Shown: positions 53,077 to 61,328 of the stretch, one piece after another
How the letters are laid out: every line of letters begins with the position of its first letter
How positions within the stretch are numbered: position 1 is the first letter of the stretch
Source: JAFKFJ01 sp963786445
GTDB lineage: Bacteria > Pseudomonadota > Alphaproteobacteria > Acetobacterales > Acetobacteraceae
Direction of reading: 5' to 3'
DNA: 64,000 nt
NCBI GenBank assembly: GCA_963786445.1
Contig: CAWAZU010000032.1
Coordinates: forward strand, 1 to 64,000
Notes under the pieces: generated by a model
Databases searched by the model: none
Told to the model about the DNA's origin: nothing
Seen by the model: the letters and a program-made list of their open reading frames with translations, nothing else
Position numbers and translations under genes: made by a program

Positions 53077-53844
53077 ATGACGTCCACGCCGCCGGTGCTG
53101 TCGTTGCGCGGCATCCGCAAGCAGTACGGGCCGGTGCATGCGCTCGACGGCGTGGACTTCGACCTGCACGCCGGCGAGGCCGTCGGCCTCGTCGGCGATA
53201 ACGGTGCCGGCAAATCGACGCTGGTGAAAGTCATGTCGGGCGCGGTACAGCCGGATGCCGGCACGATCGCGGTCGATGGCAAGCAGGTCGTCATCCGCTC
53301 GCCGCAGGAGGCGCGCGCGGCGGGCATCGAGACTGTCTATCAGGAACTCGCCGTGGTGCCGTGGCTCGATGTCGAGGCCAATCTGTTCCTCGGCCGCGAG
53401 AAGACCGGGCAGAAATGGTGGAACTGCTGGCTGCTCGACAAGCGCGCGATGCGCCAGGAAGCGGCCAGGCACATCGCCTCGCTGCAGGTCGGGCTGAAAT
53501 CGGTGCGCCAGCCGGTCGGGCTGCTCTCCGGCGGGCAGCGGCAGAGTGTGGCGGTGGCGCGCGCGATCTCCTGGGGGCGGAAGGTCATCATCATGGACGA
53601 GCCGACCGCGGCGCTCGGCGTGCGCGAATTGCGCGGCGTGCTGGACCTCATCAAGCGGGTGAAGGAGCGCGGCCTGTCGGTGGTGCTGGTCAGCCACAAC
53701 ATCCCGCACGTGTTCGAGGTGACCGACCGCGTGTTCGTGCTGCGCCACGGCCGCGAGGCCGGCACGCTGGTGACCGCCGAAGCGCATGTCAGCGAGGTGG
53801 TCGGGCTGATCACGGGCGTGCGCGTGTCGGCGGCGGCGGCCTGA
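53077..53844 (+). CDS. CUT2 sugar ABC transporter ATP-binding protein (system B)
   Basis: Single-domain ATPase of 255 residues: LRGIRKQYGPVHALDGVDFDLHAGE, Walker A VGDNGAGKSTLVKVMSG, Q-loop VYQELAVVPWLDVEANLFLGRE, signature LSGGQRQSVAVARAISWG, Walker B VIIMDEPTAALGVRE and VLVSHNIPHVFEVTDRVFVLRHG. Third gene of system B (permease-SBP-ATPase). The stop lies 27 bases before convergent system C. Confidence 0.92.
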   Translation: MTSTPPVLSLRGIRKQYGPVHALDGVDFDLHAGEAVGLVGDNGAGKSTLVKVMSGAVQPDAGTIAVDGKQVVIRSPQEARAAGIETVYQELAVVPWLDVEANLFLGREKTGQKWWNCWLLDKRAMRQEAARHIASLQVGLKSVRQPVGLLSGGQRQSVAVARAISWGRKVIIMDEPTAALGVRELRGVLDLIKRVKERGLSVVLVSHNIPHVFEVTDRVFVLRHGREAGTLVTAEAHVSEVVGLITGVRVSAAAA

Positions 53845-53851
53845 CCCGCGG

Positions 53852-53872
53852 ATTAAAGCATCTTTCTTTAAT
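53852..53872. terminator. AT-rich hairpin between convergent systems B and C
   Basis: ATTAAAG (53852-53858) pairs with CTTTAAT (53866-53872) over a 7-base loop. It lies between the stop of the system B ATPase and the stop of the system C permease and resembles the palindrome at 22379-22395 (shared core TAAAGCA and CTTTA). A probable two-way transcription end. Confidence 0.5.
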
Positions 53873-54861
53873 TATTGTTCGCTCTCGCGCCCGTAGAGCA
53901 GCAGCAGCACCAGGATGACGACGCCGTAGATGATGCTGCGGCCGTATTCCGGCATGTTCATCGCCATCAGCACCGAGATCAGCGTGACCAGGCTGATCGC
54001 GCCGGCGACGCTGCCGACATAGTGGCCGCGGCCGCCCAGGATGAACACGCCGCCGATCACCACCGCGGCGATCGACTGGAACAGATAGGGGTCGCCCATG
54101 CCGAGCGAGGCCTGCCCGCCGAACCCCACCAGCATGATCCCGGCCAGCGCCGAAAAAAACCCGCTGAGCGCGTAGAGCGCCACCGTCCCCGCCGTCACCC
54201 GCACGCCGGCCAGGAAACTCGCCCGCGCGTTGTTGCCGATCGCGTAGGTGCTGCGGCCGAAACTGGTCAGGCTCAGCACGAAGGAGACGACCAGGGTGAC
54301 GAACAGCCACAGATAGAGGACGATCGGCACGCCGAGGAAATGCCCGTGGATCGCCGCCTGCACGACCGGCGGCGCATAGGAGGCGCAGGAGGCGCAGGTC
54401 AGGCCGCCGCTGAGGCCGAGCGTCAGCCCTTCCATGATGCCGTTCATCGCCAGCGTCATCACCACGGCGGGGATGCCGAACACGGCGACGCCGACGCCGT
54501 TCACCAGCCCGGCCAGCGCCCCCATGCCGAGCGTCAGCACCAGCCCGAACACCGCCCGCCCGTTCTGGCCGAGCGAACTGGTCACCATCAGGATCGCCGC
54601 CCCGTTCAGCACCCAGGGCACCGACAGGTCGATGCCGCCGATCAGGATGACGAAGGTCTGCCCGGCCGCGACCATGCCGACGAAGGAGGCCACCACCAGG
54701 ATCGCCTCGATGCCGCCGGCGCTGGCGAAGCCCGGCCGCACCACTTCCCCCACCGCGAACAGCAGCACCGCGGCACAATAGGCATAGAGGATGCGCCGCC
54801 GCTCGCGGGTGAAAAACCCCGGGATGCGTGCCCGCGCGCTTGCCTCGGCCAGGTCCGACAT
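53872..54861 (-). CDS. CUT2 sugar ABC transporter permease 2 (system C)
   Basis: Permease of 329 residues: FTRERRRILYAYCAAVLLFAVGEVVRPG, VILIGGIDLSVPWVLNGAAILMVTSSLG, GIPAVVMTLAMNGIMEGLTLG, SFGRSTYAIGNNARASFLAGVRVTAGT, IGGVFILGGRGHYVGSVAGAI. Its ATG shares one base with the stop of permease 1 (TGATG). Last gene of system C. Confidence 0.92.
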   Translation of the reverse strand: MSDLAEASARARIPGFFTRERRRILYAYCAAVLLFAVGEVVRPGFASAGGIEAILVVASFVGMVAAGQTFVILIGGIDLSVPWVLNGAAILMVTSSLGQNGRAVFGLVLTLGMGALAGLVNGVGVAVFGIPAVVMTLAMNGIMEGLTLGLSGGLTCASCASYAPPVVQAAIHGHFLGVPIVLYLWLFVTLVVSFVLSLTSFGRSTYAIGNNARASFLAGVRVTAGTVALYALSGFFSALAGIMLVGFGGQASLGMGDPYLFQSIAAVVIGGVFILGGRGHYVGSVAGAISLVTLISVLMAMNMPEYGRSIIYGVVILVLLLLYGRESEQ

Positions 54862-55856
54862 CACGCCCTCCGGCGCACGAGCCGCCCGATCCCGCCCGCG
54901 AGCAGCACCGCGATGATCAGGAACAGCCCCTCGTAGAATTCCTGGTACAGCGGGTTGATATGGGCGAAGAACAGAATGTTGACGATCATGTTGATGATGA
55001 AGGCGCCGAGCGCGGCCCCGGTGGCGCTGCCGCGCCCGCCGAACAGGCTGACGCCGCCCAGCACCACGGCGACGATCGAGGTCAGCGTGTAGCCGTTGCC
55101 CGTGGTCGCGTCGCCCGCGGTCGCGGAGGCGTCGAGAAACAGGCCGGCGGCGGCGGAGAACATGCCGCCCAGCACATAGGCGAGGATTTTCGTCCGCCGC
55201 GTCGGCACCCCGTTCGCCTGCGCCGCCGCCTCGTCGTTGCCGACGGCGTAGATGCCGGTGCCGAGGCCGGTGCGGCGGAACGCCGCCCAGAACAGCGCGA
55301 TCGCCACGACATAGAGCAGCGAGGTCGGCCAGTTCGGGTTGGCCAGCAGGCTGGTGAAGCCCGGATCGACCTGCCCGCCCGGCTGCGGCAGCACGCGGAT
55401 CGCGATGCCCTGGAAGATCGACAGCGTCGCCAGCGTCACCAGGATCGGCTGCAGCCGCCCGACCGCGACCAGCAGCCCGTTGAGCAGCCCGCAGGCGGCG
55501 CCGATCAGCAGGATGATGAGCGACCACAGCACCATGTGCGCGGGCGAGCCGGTCAGCGTCAGCGCGCCGACGGAATTGGTCAGGTCGATCACCCCGCCGA
55601 CCGACAGGTCGATGCCGCGCGTCAGCACCACCAGCGTCTGCGCCACCCCCGCCAGCACCAGCGGCAGCGTGTTGTTGACGGTCGAGGTCACCTCGAACCC
55701 GCCCGGCAGGCGCTGCTGCGAGACGTAGTAGGTCACGCAGTAGATGACGAGCGCGGCGGTCAGCATGACGATCGCCAGCACGAGCCCGGCATTCTGCGCG
55801 AGCGCATGCGTCCAGGCCGGGCGGCGCCGGCTCAGGGCGGCGGCGTCAGGCGGCAA
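54861..55856 (-). CDS. CUT2 sugar ABC transporter permease 1 (system C)
   Basis: Permease of 331 residues: NAGLVLAIVMLTAALVIYCVTYYVSQ, VVLTRGIDLSVGGVIDLTNSVGAL, VTLATLSIFQGIAIRVLPQPGG, TGLGTGIYAVGNDEAAAQANGVPTRRTKIL, LGGVSLFGGRGSATGAALGAFIINMIVNILFF. It overlaps the upstream ATPase end by 11 bases. Two different permeases in one CUT2 operon suggest a heterodimeric channel. Confidence 0.92.
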   Translation of the reverse strand: MPPDAAALSRRRPAWTHALAQNAGLVLAIVMLTAALVIYCVTYYVSQQRLPGGFEVTSTVNNTLPLVLAGVAQTLVVLTRGIDLSVGGVIDLTNSVGALTLTGSPAHMVLWSLIILLIGAACGLLNGLLVAVGRLQPILVTLATLSIFQGIAIRVLPQPGGQVDPGFTSLLANPNWPTSLLYVVAIALFWAAFRRTGLGTGIYAVGNDEAAAQANGVPTRRTKILAYVLGGMFSAAAGLFLDASATAGDATTGNGYTLTSIVAVVLGGVSLFGGRGSATGAALGAFIINMIVNILFFAHINPLYQEFYEGLFLIIAVLLAGGIGRLVRRRA

Positions 55857-57369
55857 GGCTGTCCCGCACCGCGGCGGAGACGATGTGCTCGGCGGTGATG
55901 CCGGGCGAATGCAGTTCGGCCGCGATGCGCCCCTCGCGCATCACCAGCACGCGGTGGCAGAGATGCGCGAGCTCCTCGGCATCGCTCGAATAGAACAGGA
56001 TCGATCTTCCCTCCGCGGCGAGCCGCAGCATCAGTTCGTAGATTTCGTGCTTGGTGGCGACATCGACGCCGCGCGTCACGTCGTAGAACAGCAGGATGCG
56101 CGGCTCGGCCAGCAGCCAGCGGCCGACCAGCACCTTCTGCTGGTTGCCGCCGCTCAGCGCCCACACCGGCGAGGCGATGCCTGCCGCGCGCACCTTGAGC
56201 TGCGCGGCCATGTCCTCGGCGATCCGCCGCTCCCGCCCGAGGCGCAGCACGCCGGCCGGCGCGATGCGCGGCAGGATGGCCAGCGTCAGGTTGTCGCGCA
56301 CCGTCATCGCCAGCAGCAGGCCCTCGGTCTTGCGGTCCTCGGGCACCAGGGCAAGGCCGACGCCGCGGCGGATCGCGTCGCGCGGGCGGCGGATATGCAC
56401 CGTCCGCCCGCCGACCGCGATGCGCCCGCCGCTCGCGCGCTCGGCGCCGAACAGCATGAAGAACAGCTCGCGATGGCCGTGCCCGGCGAGGCCGCCGACG
56501 CCCAGCACCTCGCCCTGGTGCAGCGCGAAGCTGGCGCCCTGCACGCGCGGGCCGGACAGCGCCTCGACAAGCAGCGTCACCTCGTCGGTTTGCAGCGGCG
56601 GCACCGGCGGATACAGCGTCTCGACGCGCCGCCCGGTCATCAGCGTCACCGCCTCGCCCTCGTCGATCTCGGTGAACGTGCCGACATGCTCGCCGTTGCG
56701 GAACACGGTGATGCGGTCGGCGATGTTGCTGATCTCGTTCCAGCGGTGCGAGGTGAACACGATCGCCGCGCCGCGTTCGCGCAGCCGGCGGATCTGGCCG
56801 AACAGCCACGCCACTTCGCGCTCGACCAGCGAGGAGGTCGGCTCGTCGAGGAACAGGATGTCGGGATCGTGGCTGATGGCGCGCACGATCTCCACGATCT
56901 GCCGCTCGGCGAGCGAGATGTCCTCGATCAGCGCCAGCGGGTCGATATGGCTGATGCCGAGCTCGGCGAGCAGCGCCTCGGCGCGGCTGGTCATGGCGCG
57001 GCGGCCGATCAGGCCGAGGGCGCCGCGCGGCGCGCGCCCGATCAGCAGGTTCTCGGCCACCGTCATCCACGGCAGCAGCGTCAGTTCCTGGAACACCGTC
57101 CAGGCACCGAGACGGTGCCCGGCCTCCGGCCCGTCGAGCCGCACCGCATGTCCCTTGATGCGGATCTCGCCGGAATCGGGGGCGATGCGTCCGCCGAGCA
57201 CCTTTATCAGCGTGCTCTTGCCGGCGCCGTTCTCGCCGACCAGCGCATGCACCTCGCCCGACACCGCGGCGAGCGAGGCGTCGTGCAGCGCCTGCACGCC
57301 GCCGAAGGCCTTCGACAGTTTTATGCCCTCGACCGCCGGCGCGGCTTCGGGTTCGCGTGGTGCCGTCAT
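55846..57369 (-). CDS. CUT2 sugar ABC transporter two-domain ATPase (system C)
   Basis: RbsA/MglA-type tandem ATPase of 507 residues. First domain: Walker A GENGAGKSTLIKVLGG, Q-loop VFQELTLLPWMTVAENLLIGR, signature-like ISLAERQIVEIVRAI, Walker B ILFLDEPTSSLVEREV. The second domain is degenerate at its P-loop (GVGGLAGHGHRELFFMLFG) but keeps SGGNQQKVLVGRWLL. There LLFYDVTRGVD replaces the usual LLLDEPTRGVD. Overlaps the SBP gene by ATGA. Confidence 0.93.
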   Translation of the reverse strand: MTAPREPEAAPAVEGIKLSKAFGGVQALHDASLAAVSGEVHALVGENGAGKSTLIKVLGGRIAPDSGEIRIKGHAVRLDGPEAGHRLGAWTVFQELTLLPWMTVAENLLIGRAPRGALGLIGRRAMTSRAEALLAELGISHIDPLALIEDISLAERQIVEIVRAISHDPDILFLDEPTSSLVEREVAWLFGQIRRLRERGAAIVFTSHRWNEISNIADRITVFRNGEHVGTFTEIDEGEAVTLMTGRRVETLYPPVPPLQTDEVTLLVEALSGPRVQGASFALHQGEVLGVGGLAGHGHRELFFMLFGAERASGGRIAVGGRTVHIRRPRDAIRRGVGLALVPEDRKTEGLLLAMTVRDNLTLAILPRIAPAGVLRLGRERRIAEDMAAQLKVRAAGIASPVWALSGGNQQKVLVGRWLLAEPRILLFYDVTRGVDVATKHEIYELMLRLAAEGRSILFYSSDAEELAHLCHRVLVMREGRIAAELHSPGITAEHIVSAAVRDSLAA

Positions 57370-58453
57370 GCCGGCGGCAGGTTGACGACGAGCTTGCCCT
57401 GGCACGCCTTGCCGTCCAGCGCCCGCCGACGCACAGCTTCACCGCGGCGTTCGGCCCGCTGTCGGTGAAGTCGGCGAAGAAACTGTCCGGCAGGTCCGGG
57501 AACACCGTCTCGCCGACCTTGACCGTGCTGTTGTCCACCCGCGGGTCGGGGATGGTGATGTCCCGGCGCGGATACGACTTGTTCAGCACGCGCCGCGCGA
57601 GTTCCAGCGCGATCACCGACTGGTACGGCGGCTCGCCGATCGACAGGCCATCGACCTTCTGGTTCATGTAGCCGATCATGAACTTGCGGAACCCGTTTTC
57701 CGCCTCGCCGAAGGTCACCGGCAGCGGCGTGCGGCCGGCCGAGATGAACGCCTTCAGCACGCCGTCGGTGCCGCCCTGGCACCAGATGCCGTCGATCTTC
57801 GGCAGCGACGGCAGCACCGCCGACGTGTTGCGCTCGGCCGCCGAAGAATCCCACATGCCGGTGTAGCGTGCGACGACTTTGATGTCCGGGTTCTTCTTCC
57901 ACACCGCTTCGGCGGCCTCGTTGCGCCCGGTGTCGTCATAGGTGCCGGCAACGCCGGTGACCATGATGACGTTGCCCTTTCCGTCGAGCTTCTTGACCAG
58001 CCATTCCGCACCGTCGCGGCCGAAATCGGTTTCGCTGGTCTGCACCTTCAGCGCCGCCGGCGCGGTGACGACGTTGTCGAACGACACCACCAGGATGCCG
58101 CGCGCGGCCGCCTGGCCGATGATGCCGTTGAGCCCGGTCGGCGAGGCGGCGTCGATCAGGATCGCATCGACGCGCTCGGCGATCAGGTTGGAAAGCTGCT
58201 GCGACTGCTTGCTCACGTCGTTGCCGGAATTGAACCAGGTGCCCTCCACCTCGCTCTTGTACGGCTCCATCTGCAGCGCCGCCTTGAACACGTTCTCCAT
58301 CTCGATGCGCCACTTGTTGCCGATATACGAGTTGGAGAGCGCAATCTTGAACTTCTTGCCCTGCGCCCACGCGGGGCGAACATTCACCGCGGCCCCGGCG
58401 AGCACTGCGGCTCCGGTGCCGAGCATCGTGCGGCGCGTCATCGGCGCGATCAT
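57366..58453 (-). CDS. Sugar-binding protein, second copy (system C, frameshifted)
   Basis: Periplasmic binding protein, 362 residues after correction. A signal with MTRRTMLGTGAAVLAGAAVNVRPAWA precedes KFKIALSNSYIGNKWRIEMENVFKAALQ, VDAILIDAASPTGLNGIIGQAAARGILVVSFDN, and GIWCQGGTDGVLKAFISAG. One base is missing near 57424, between KLCVG and ALDGKACQGKLVVNLPPA, judged from its paralogue. GGAGGAAACC lies before ATG 58453. It is a tandem paralogue of the next upstream gene, with an 83-base stretch identical in DNA. Confidence 0.87.
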
Positions 58454-58507
58454 GGTTTCCTCCCTCAAGCTGAACGGGATTGCCGCGGCAGCGCGGCGTG
58501 GCTCCGG

Positions 58508-59611
58508 TCAGGCGGCCGGCAGTTTCACGTCCAGCCGCCCCTGGCAGGGCGTGCCGTTCAAGGCCGCCTCGACGCACAGCTTCACCGTGGCGTTCGGGCC
58601 GCTGTCGGTAAAGTCGTCGAAGAAGCTGTCGGGCAGATCGGGGAAGACGGTCTCGCCGACCTTGACGGTCTCGTTGGTGACGAAGGGGAAGGGCAGGCCG
58701 ATGTCGCGGCGCGGCGCGCCCTGCAGCACGCTGCGCGCCAGTTCCAGCGCGACGATCGACAGGAACGGCGGCTGGCCGACCGACTGGCCGACCACCTTGT
58801 GCCCCATGTAGCCGACCATGAACTTGCGGAACCCGTTCTCCGCCTCGCCGGCCGTCACCGGCAGCGGACGGTTGGCGGCGATGAACGCCTTCAGCACGCC
58901 GTCGGTGCCGCCCTGGCACCAGATGCCGTCGATCTTCGGCAGCGACGGCAGCACCGACGAGGTGTTGCGCTCCGCCGCCGAGGAATCCCACATGCCGGTG
59001 TAGCGGTTCACGACCTTGATGTCCGGGTATTTCTTCCACACCGAGTTGGCGCCGTTGTTGCGGTCGGTGTCGGCCTGCGTGCCGGCAACGCCGGTCACCA
59101 TGATGACGTTGCCCTTGCCGCCGATCTGCTTGGCGACGAATTCCGCGTTCATCACGCCGTACTGGTACTGGTCGCAGTTCACCTTGAGCGCTTGCGGCGA
59201 GGTGACGACGTTGTCGAACGACACCACCAGGATTTTCCGCCCGGCGGCCTGGCCGAGCAGGCCGTTCAGCCCGGTCGGCGAGGCGGCATCGACCAGGATC
59301 GCATCGACACGCTCGGCGATCAGGTTGGAAATCTGCTGCGACTGCTTGCTGACATCGTTGCCGGAGTTGAACCAGGTGCCTTCCACCTCGCTCTTGTACG
59401 GCTCCATCTGCAGCGCCGCCTTGAACACGTTCTCCATCTCGATGCGCCACTTGTTGCCGATATAGGAATTGGAGAGCGCGATGCGGAGCTTTTTGTGCTG
59501 CGCGATCGCCGGCGCGGCGAGGCCGGCCAGCCCGCCGGCGGCCAGTCCGGCGCCGATCAGCCCTGCCCCGCCCCCGCGCAGCAGCCTGCGCCGTCCGAAC
59601 CCATTGGCCAT
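58508..59611 (-). CDS. Sugar-binding protein, first copy (system C)
   Basis: Intact periplasmic binding protein of 367 residues and paralogue of the second copy. Tat-like signal FGRRRLLRGGGAGLIGAGLAAGGLAGLAAPAIA, then LRIALSNSYIGNKWRIEMENVFKAAL, VDAILVDAASPTGLNGLLGQAAGRKILVVSFDN, GIWCQGGTDGVLKAFIAAN, and KLCVEAALNGTPCQGRLDVKLPAA. ATG 59611 has GGGAGG upstream. First gene of system C. Confidence 0.92.
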   Translation of the reverse strand: MANGFGRRRLLRGGGAGLIGAGLAAGGLAGLAAPAIAQHKKLRIALSNSYIGNKWRIEMENVFKAALQMEPYKSEVEGTWFNSGNDVSKQSQQISNLIAERVDAILVDAASPTGLNGLLGQAAGRKILVVSFDNVVTSPQALKVNCDQYQYGVMNAEFVAKQIGGKGNVIMVTGVAGTQADTDRNNGANSVWKKYPDIKVVNRYTGMWDSSAAERNTSSVLPSLPKIDGIWCQGGTDGVLKAFIAANRPLPVTAGEAENGFRKFMVGYMGHKVVGQSVGQPPFLSIVALELARSVLQGAPRRDIGLPFPFVTNETVKVGETVFPDLPDSFFDDFTDSGPNATVKLCVEAALNGTPCQGRLDVKLPAA

Positions 59612-59791
59612 CGCTTCCTCCCGTCCCCAAAACGCCGATCGTTGCGGCATGAAAGATAGGCGGCAGCTTTGAGCCGGACCGGGCGTGCGTCAACCCCGGC
59701 CGGCGGCGGGCACCCCGCAAGTTGATGGCAGCGTTGCGGCCTAGCTATGCGACCCGCGCATCGCCGCCCGCCGGGCGCGGCGGCTTGCCGC

Positions 59792-61174
59792 TCAGCGCGA
59801 CGCCGCCTGCGGCCCGGTCGCCATCGCGCGCACCAGCAGCAGCGCCTGCTGCAACTGGAAATCGGTCGCCGGCTTGTCGACGTTGAACGCCGGCCAGTCC
59901 GCCGGCGGCAGGTGCGGGATTTGCTGCGCCGCCACCGGCATTGCCACCGGCAGCGGCGGCACCGCCGGCTTGTCGCCGCCCTGGTTGGCCAGCACGTGCA
60001 GCAGGTCGGCCTCGTGCTCCGGGCCGAAATGCGGCTCCGGTTTGCGGGTTGCGTGAACCTCGACGTTCGGCGTGATGCCCAGCCCCTGGATCGAGCGGCC
60101 CGACGGCGTGTAGTAGCGCGCCGTGGTCAGCCGGACCGCGCCGTTGCCGTCGAGCGGGATCAGCGTCTGCACCGAGCCTTTGCCGAACGACTGCGTGCCC
60201 AGCACCAGCGCGCGCCGGTTGTCCTGCAGCGCGCCGGCGACGATCTCGGAGGCCGAGGCGGTGCCGTTGTTGATCAGCACCACCACCGGCAGGCGGCGGG
60301 AGACGTCCTGGTCCGCCTCCGCCGACCAGTTCTGATCGTCGCGTGCGCGCCGGCCGCGCGTCGAGACGATGTCGCCGTGGTCGAGGAAGTCGTTGGCGAC
60401 CGCGATGGCCTGATCCAGCAGCCCGCCGGGATCGTTGCGCAAATCCAGCACGATGCCGCGCAGCCCGCCGTTCGCCTGGGCGCGCAGCTTGCGCAGCGCG
60501 GCGCGCAGGCCGGGGTTGGCCTGCTCGGTGAACTCGGTGATGCGGATCACGCCGACATCGCCGAGCAGCCGGCTCTTCACCGTCTGCACGTGGATGATCT
60601 GGCGGGTCAGCGTGAACGTCAGCGGCGCGGTCTGGCCCTGCCGCTTGACCGTCAGGCTGAGCGTGGTGGCGGGCGGCCCGCGCATCTCGGCGACCGCGTC
60701 GTGCAGGCTGAGGCCCTCGACGGATTTGCCGTTCACCGCCACGATCAGGTCGCCCGCCTGCAGGCCGGCGCGGGCGGCGGGGGTGTCGTCGATCGGGCTG
60801 ACCACCTGCAGCAGCCCGTCATTGTCGGTCACCTCCAGCCCGACGCCGCCGAACTGGCCGGCGGTCTCGGCCTGCATGTCGCGCCATTGCTGCTCGGTCA
60901 TGTAGGCGCTGTGCGGGTCCAGCCCGGTCAGCATGCCGTTGAGCGCGTTGTCGATCAGCGTTTGCGGCTGCACCGGCTCGACATAGTCGGCGCGGACCAG
61001 GCCCATCACGTCGCCGAACAGCGACATCAGCCGATCGCTCGTGTCCGTGCCCTGGGCCGCCGCCTGCGGGATGCGGACGGCGCCCGCGAGCGTCCGCCCG
61101 CCCGGCCCGGCGGCGATCCCCGCCAGGAAACCCGTGCCGACCAGCACGGCCACACCCGTTCGCGTGAACTTCAT
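59792..61174 (-). CDS. S41-family C-terminal processing protease (CtpA-like)
   Basis: Periplasmic serine protease of 460 residues. Signal/anchor TGVAVLVGTGFLAGIAAG, the N-terminal LDPHSAYMTEQQWRDMQAETAGQFGGVGLEV, a PDZ domain (LLQVVSPIDDTPAARAGLQAGDLIVAVNGKSVEGLS), and the catalytic domain with GIVLDLRNDPGGLLDQAI, LINNGTASASEIVAGALQDNRRALVLG (Ser) and SFGKGSVQTLIPL (Lys). Ends in a Pro/Ala-rich tail. ATG 61174 chosen. Confidence 0.92.
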   Translation of the reverse strand: MKFTRTGVAVLVGTGFLAGIAAGPGGRTLAGAVRIPQAAAQGTDTSDRLMSLFGDVMGLVRADYVEPVQPQTLIDNALNGMLTGLDPHSAYMTEQQWRDMQAETAGQFGGVGLEVTDNDGLLQVVSPIDDTPAARAGLQAGDLIVAVNGKSVEGLSLHDAVAEMRGPPATTLSLTVKRQGQTAPLTFTLTRQIIHVQTVKSRLLGDVGVIRITEFTEQANPGLRAALRKLRAQANGGLRGIVLDLRNDPGGLLDQAIAVANDFLDHGDIVSTRGRRARDDQNWSAEADQDVSRRLPVVVLINNGTASASEIVAGALQDNRRALVLGTQSFGKGSVQTLIPLDGNGAVRLTTARYYTPSGRSIQGLGITPNVEVHATRKPEPHFGPEHEADLLHVLANQGGDKPAVPPLPVAMPVAAQQIPHLPPADWPAFNVDKPATDFQLQQALLLVRAMATGPQAASR

Positions 61175-61328
61175 TCCAACCACCTCGATCTGCCGTGCCG
61201 GTCACTCGGCCTGCGGCGAAGATGGCCGAATAGCCGTTTGTGGCAAAAAGCGCGAGTGGCGGAAGCCTTACATCAGCGCCACCAGGCCGGTTTGCCGCGG
61301 CAGCGGACGGGTGCGCCGGTCGCGCCCG

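Noticed and set aside
47734..59611. Mobile element or genomic island carrying the three importers
   Set aside because: No integrase, transposase, tRNA or flanking repeats are visible, and base composition matches the surroundings.
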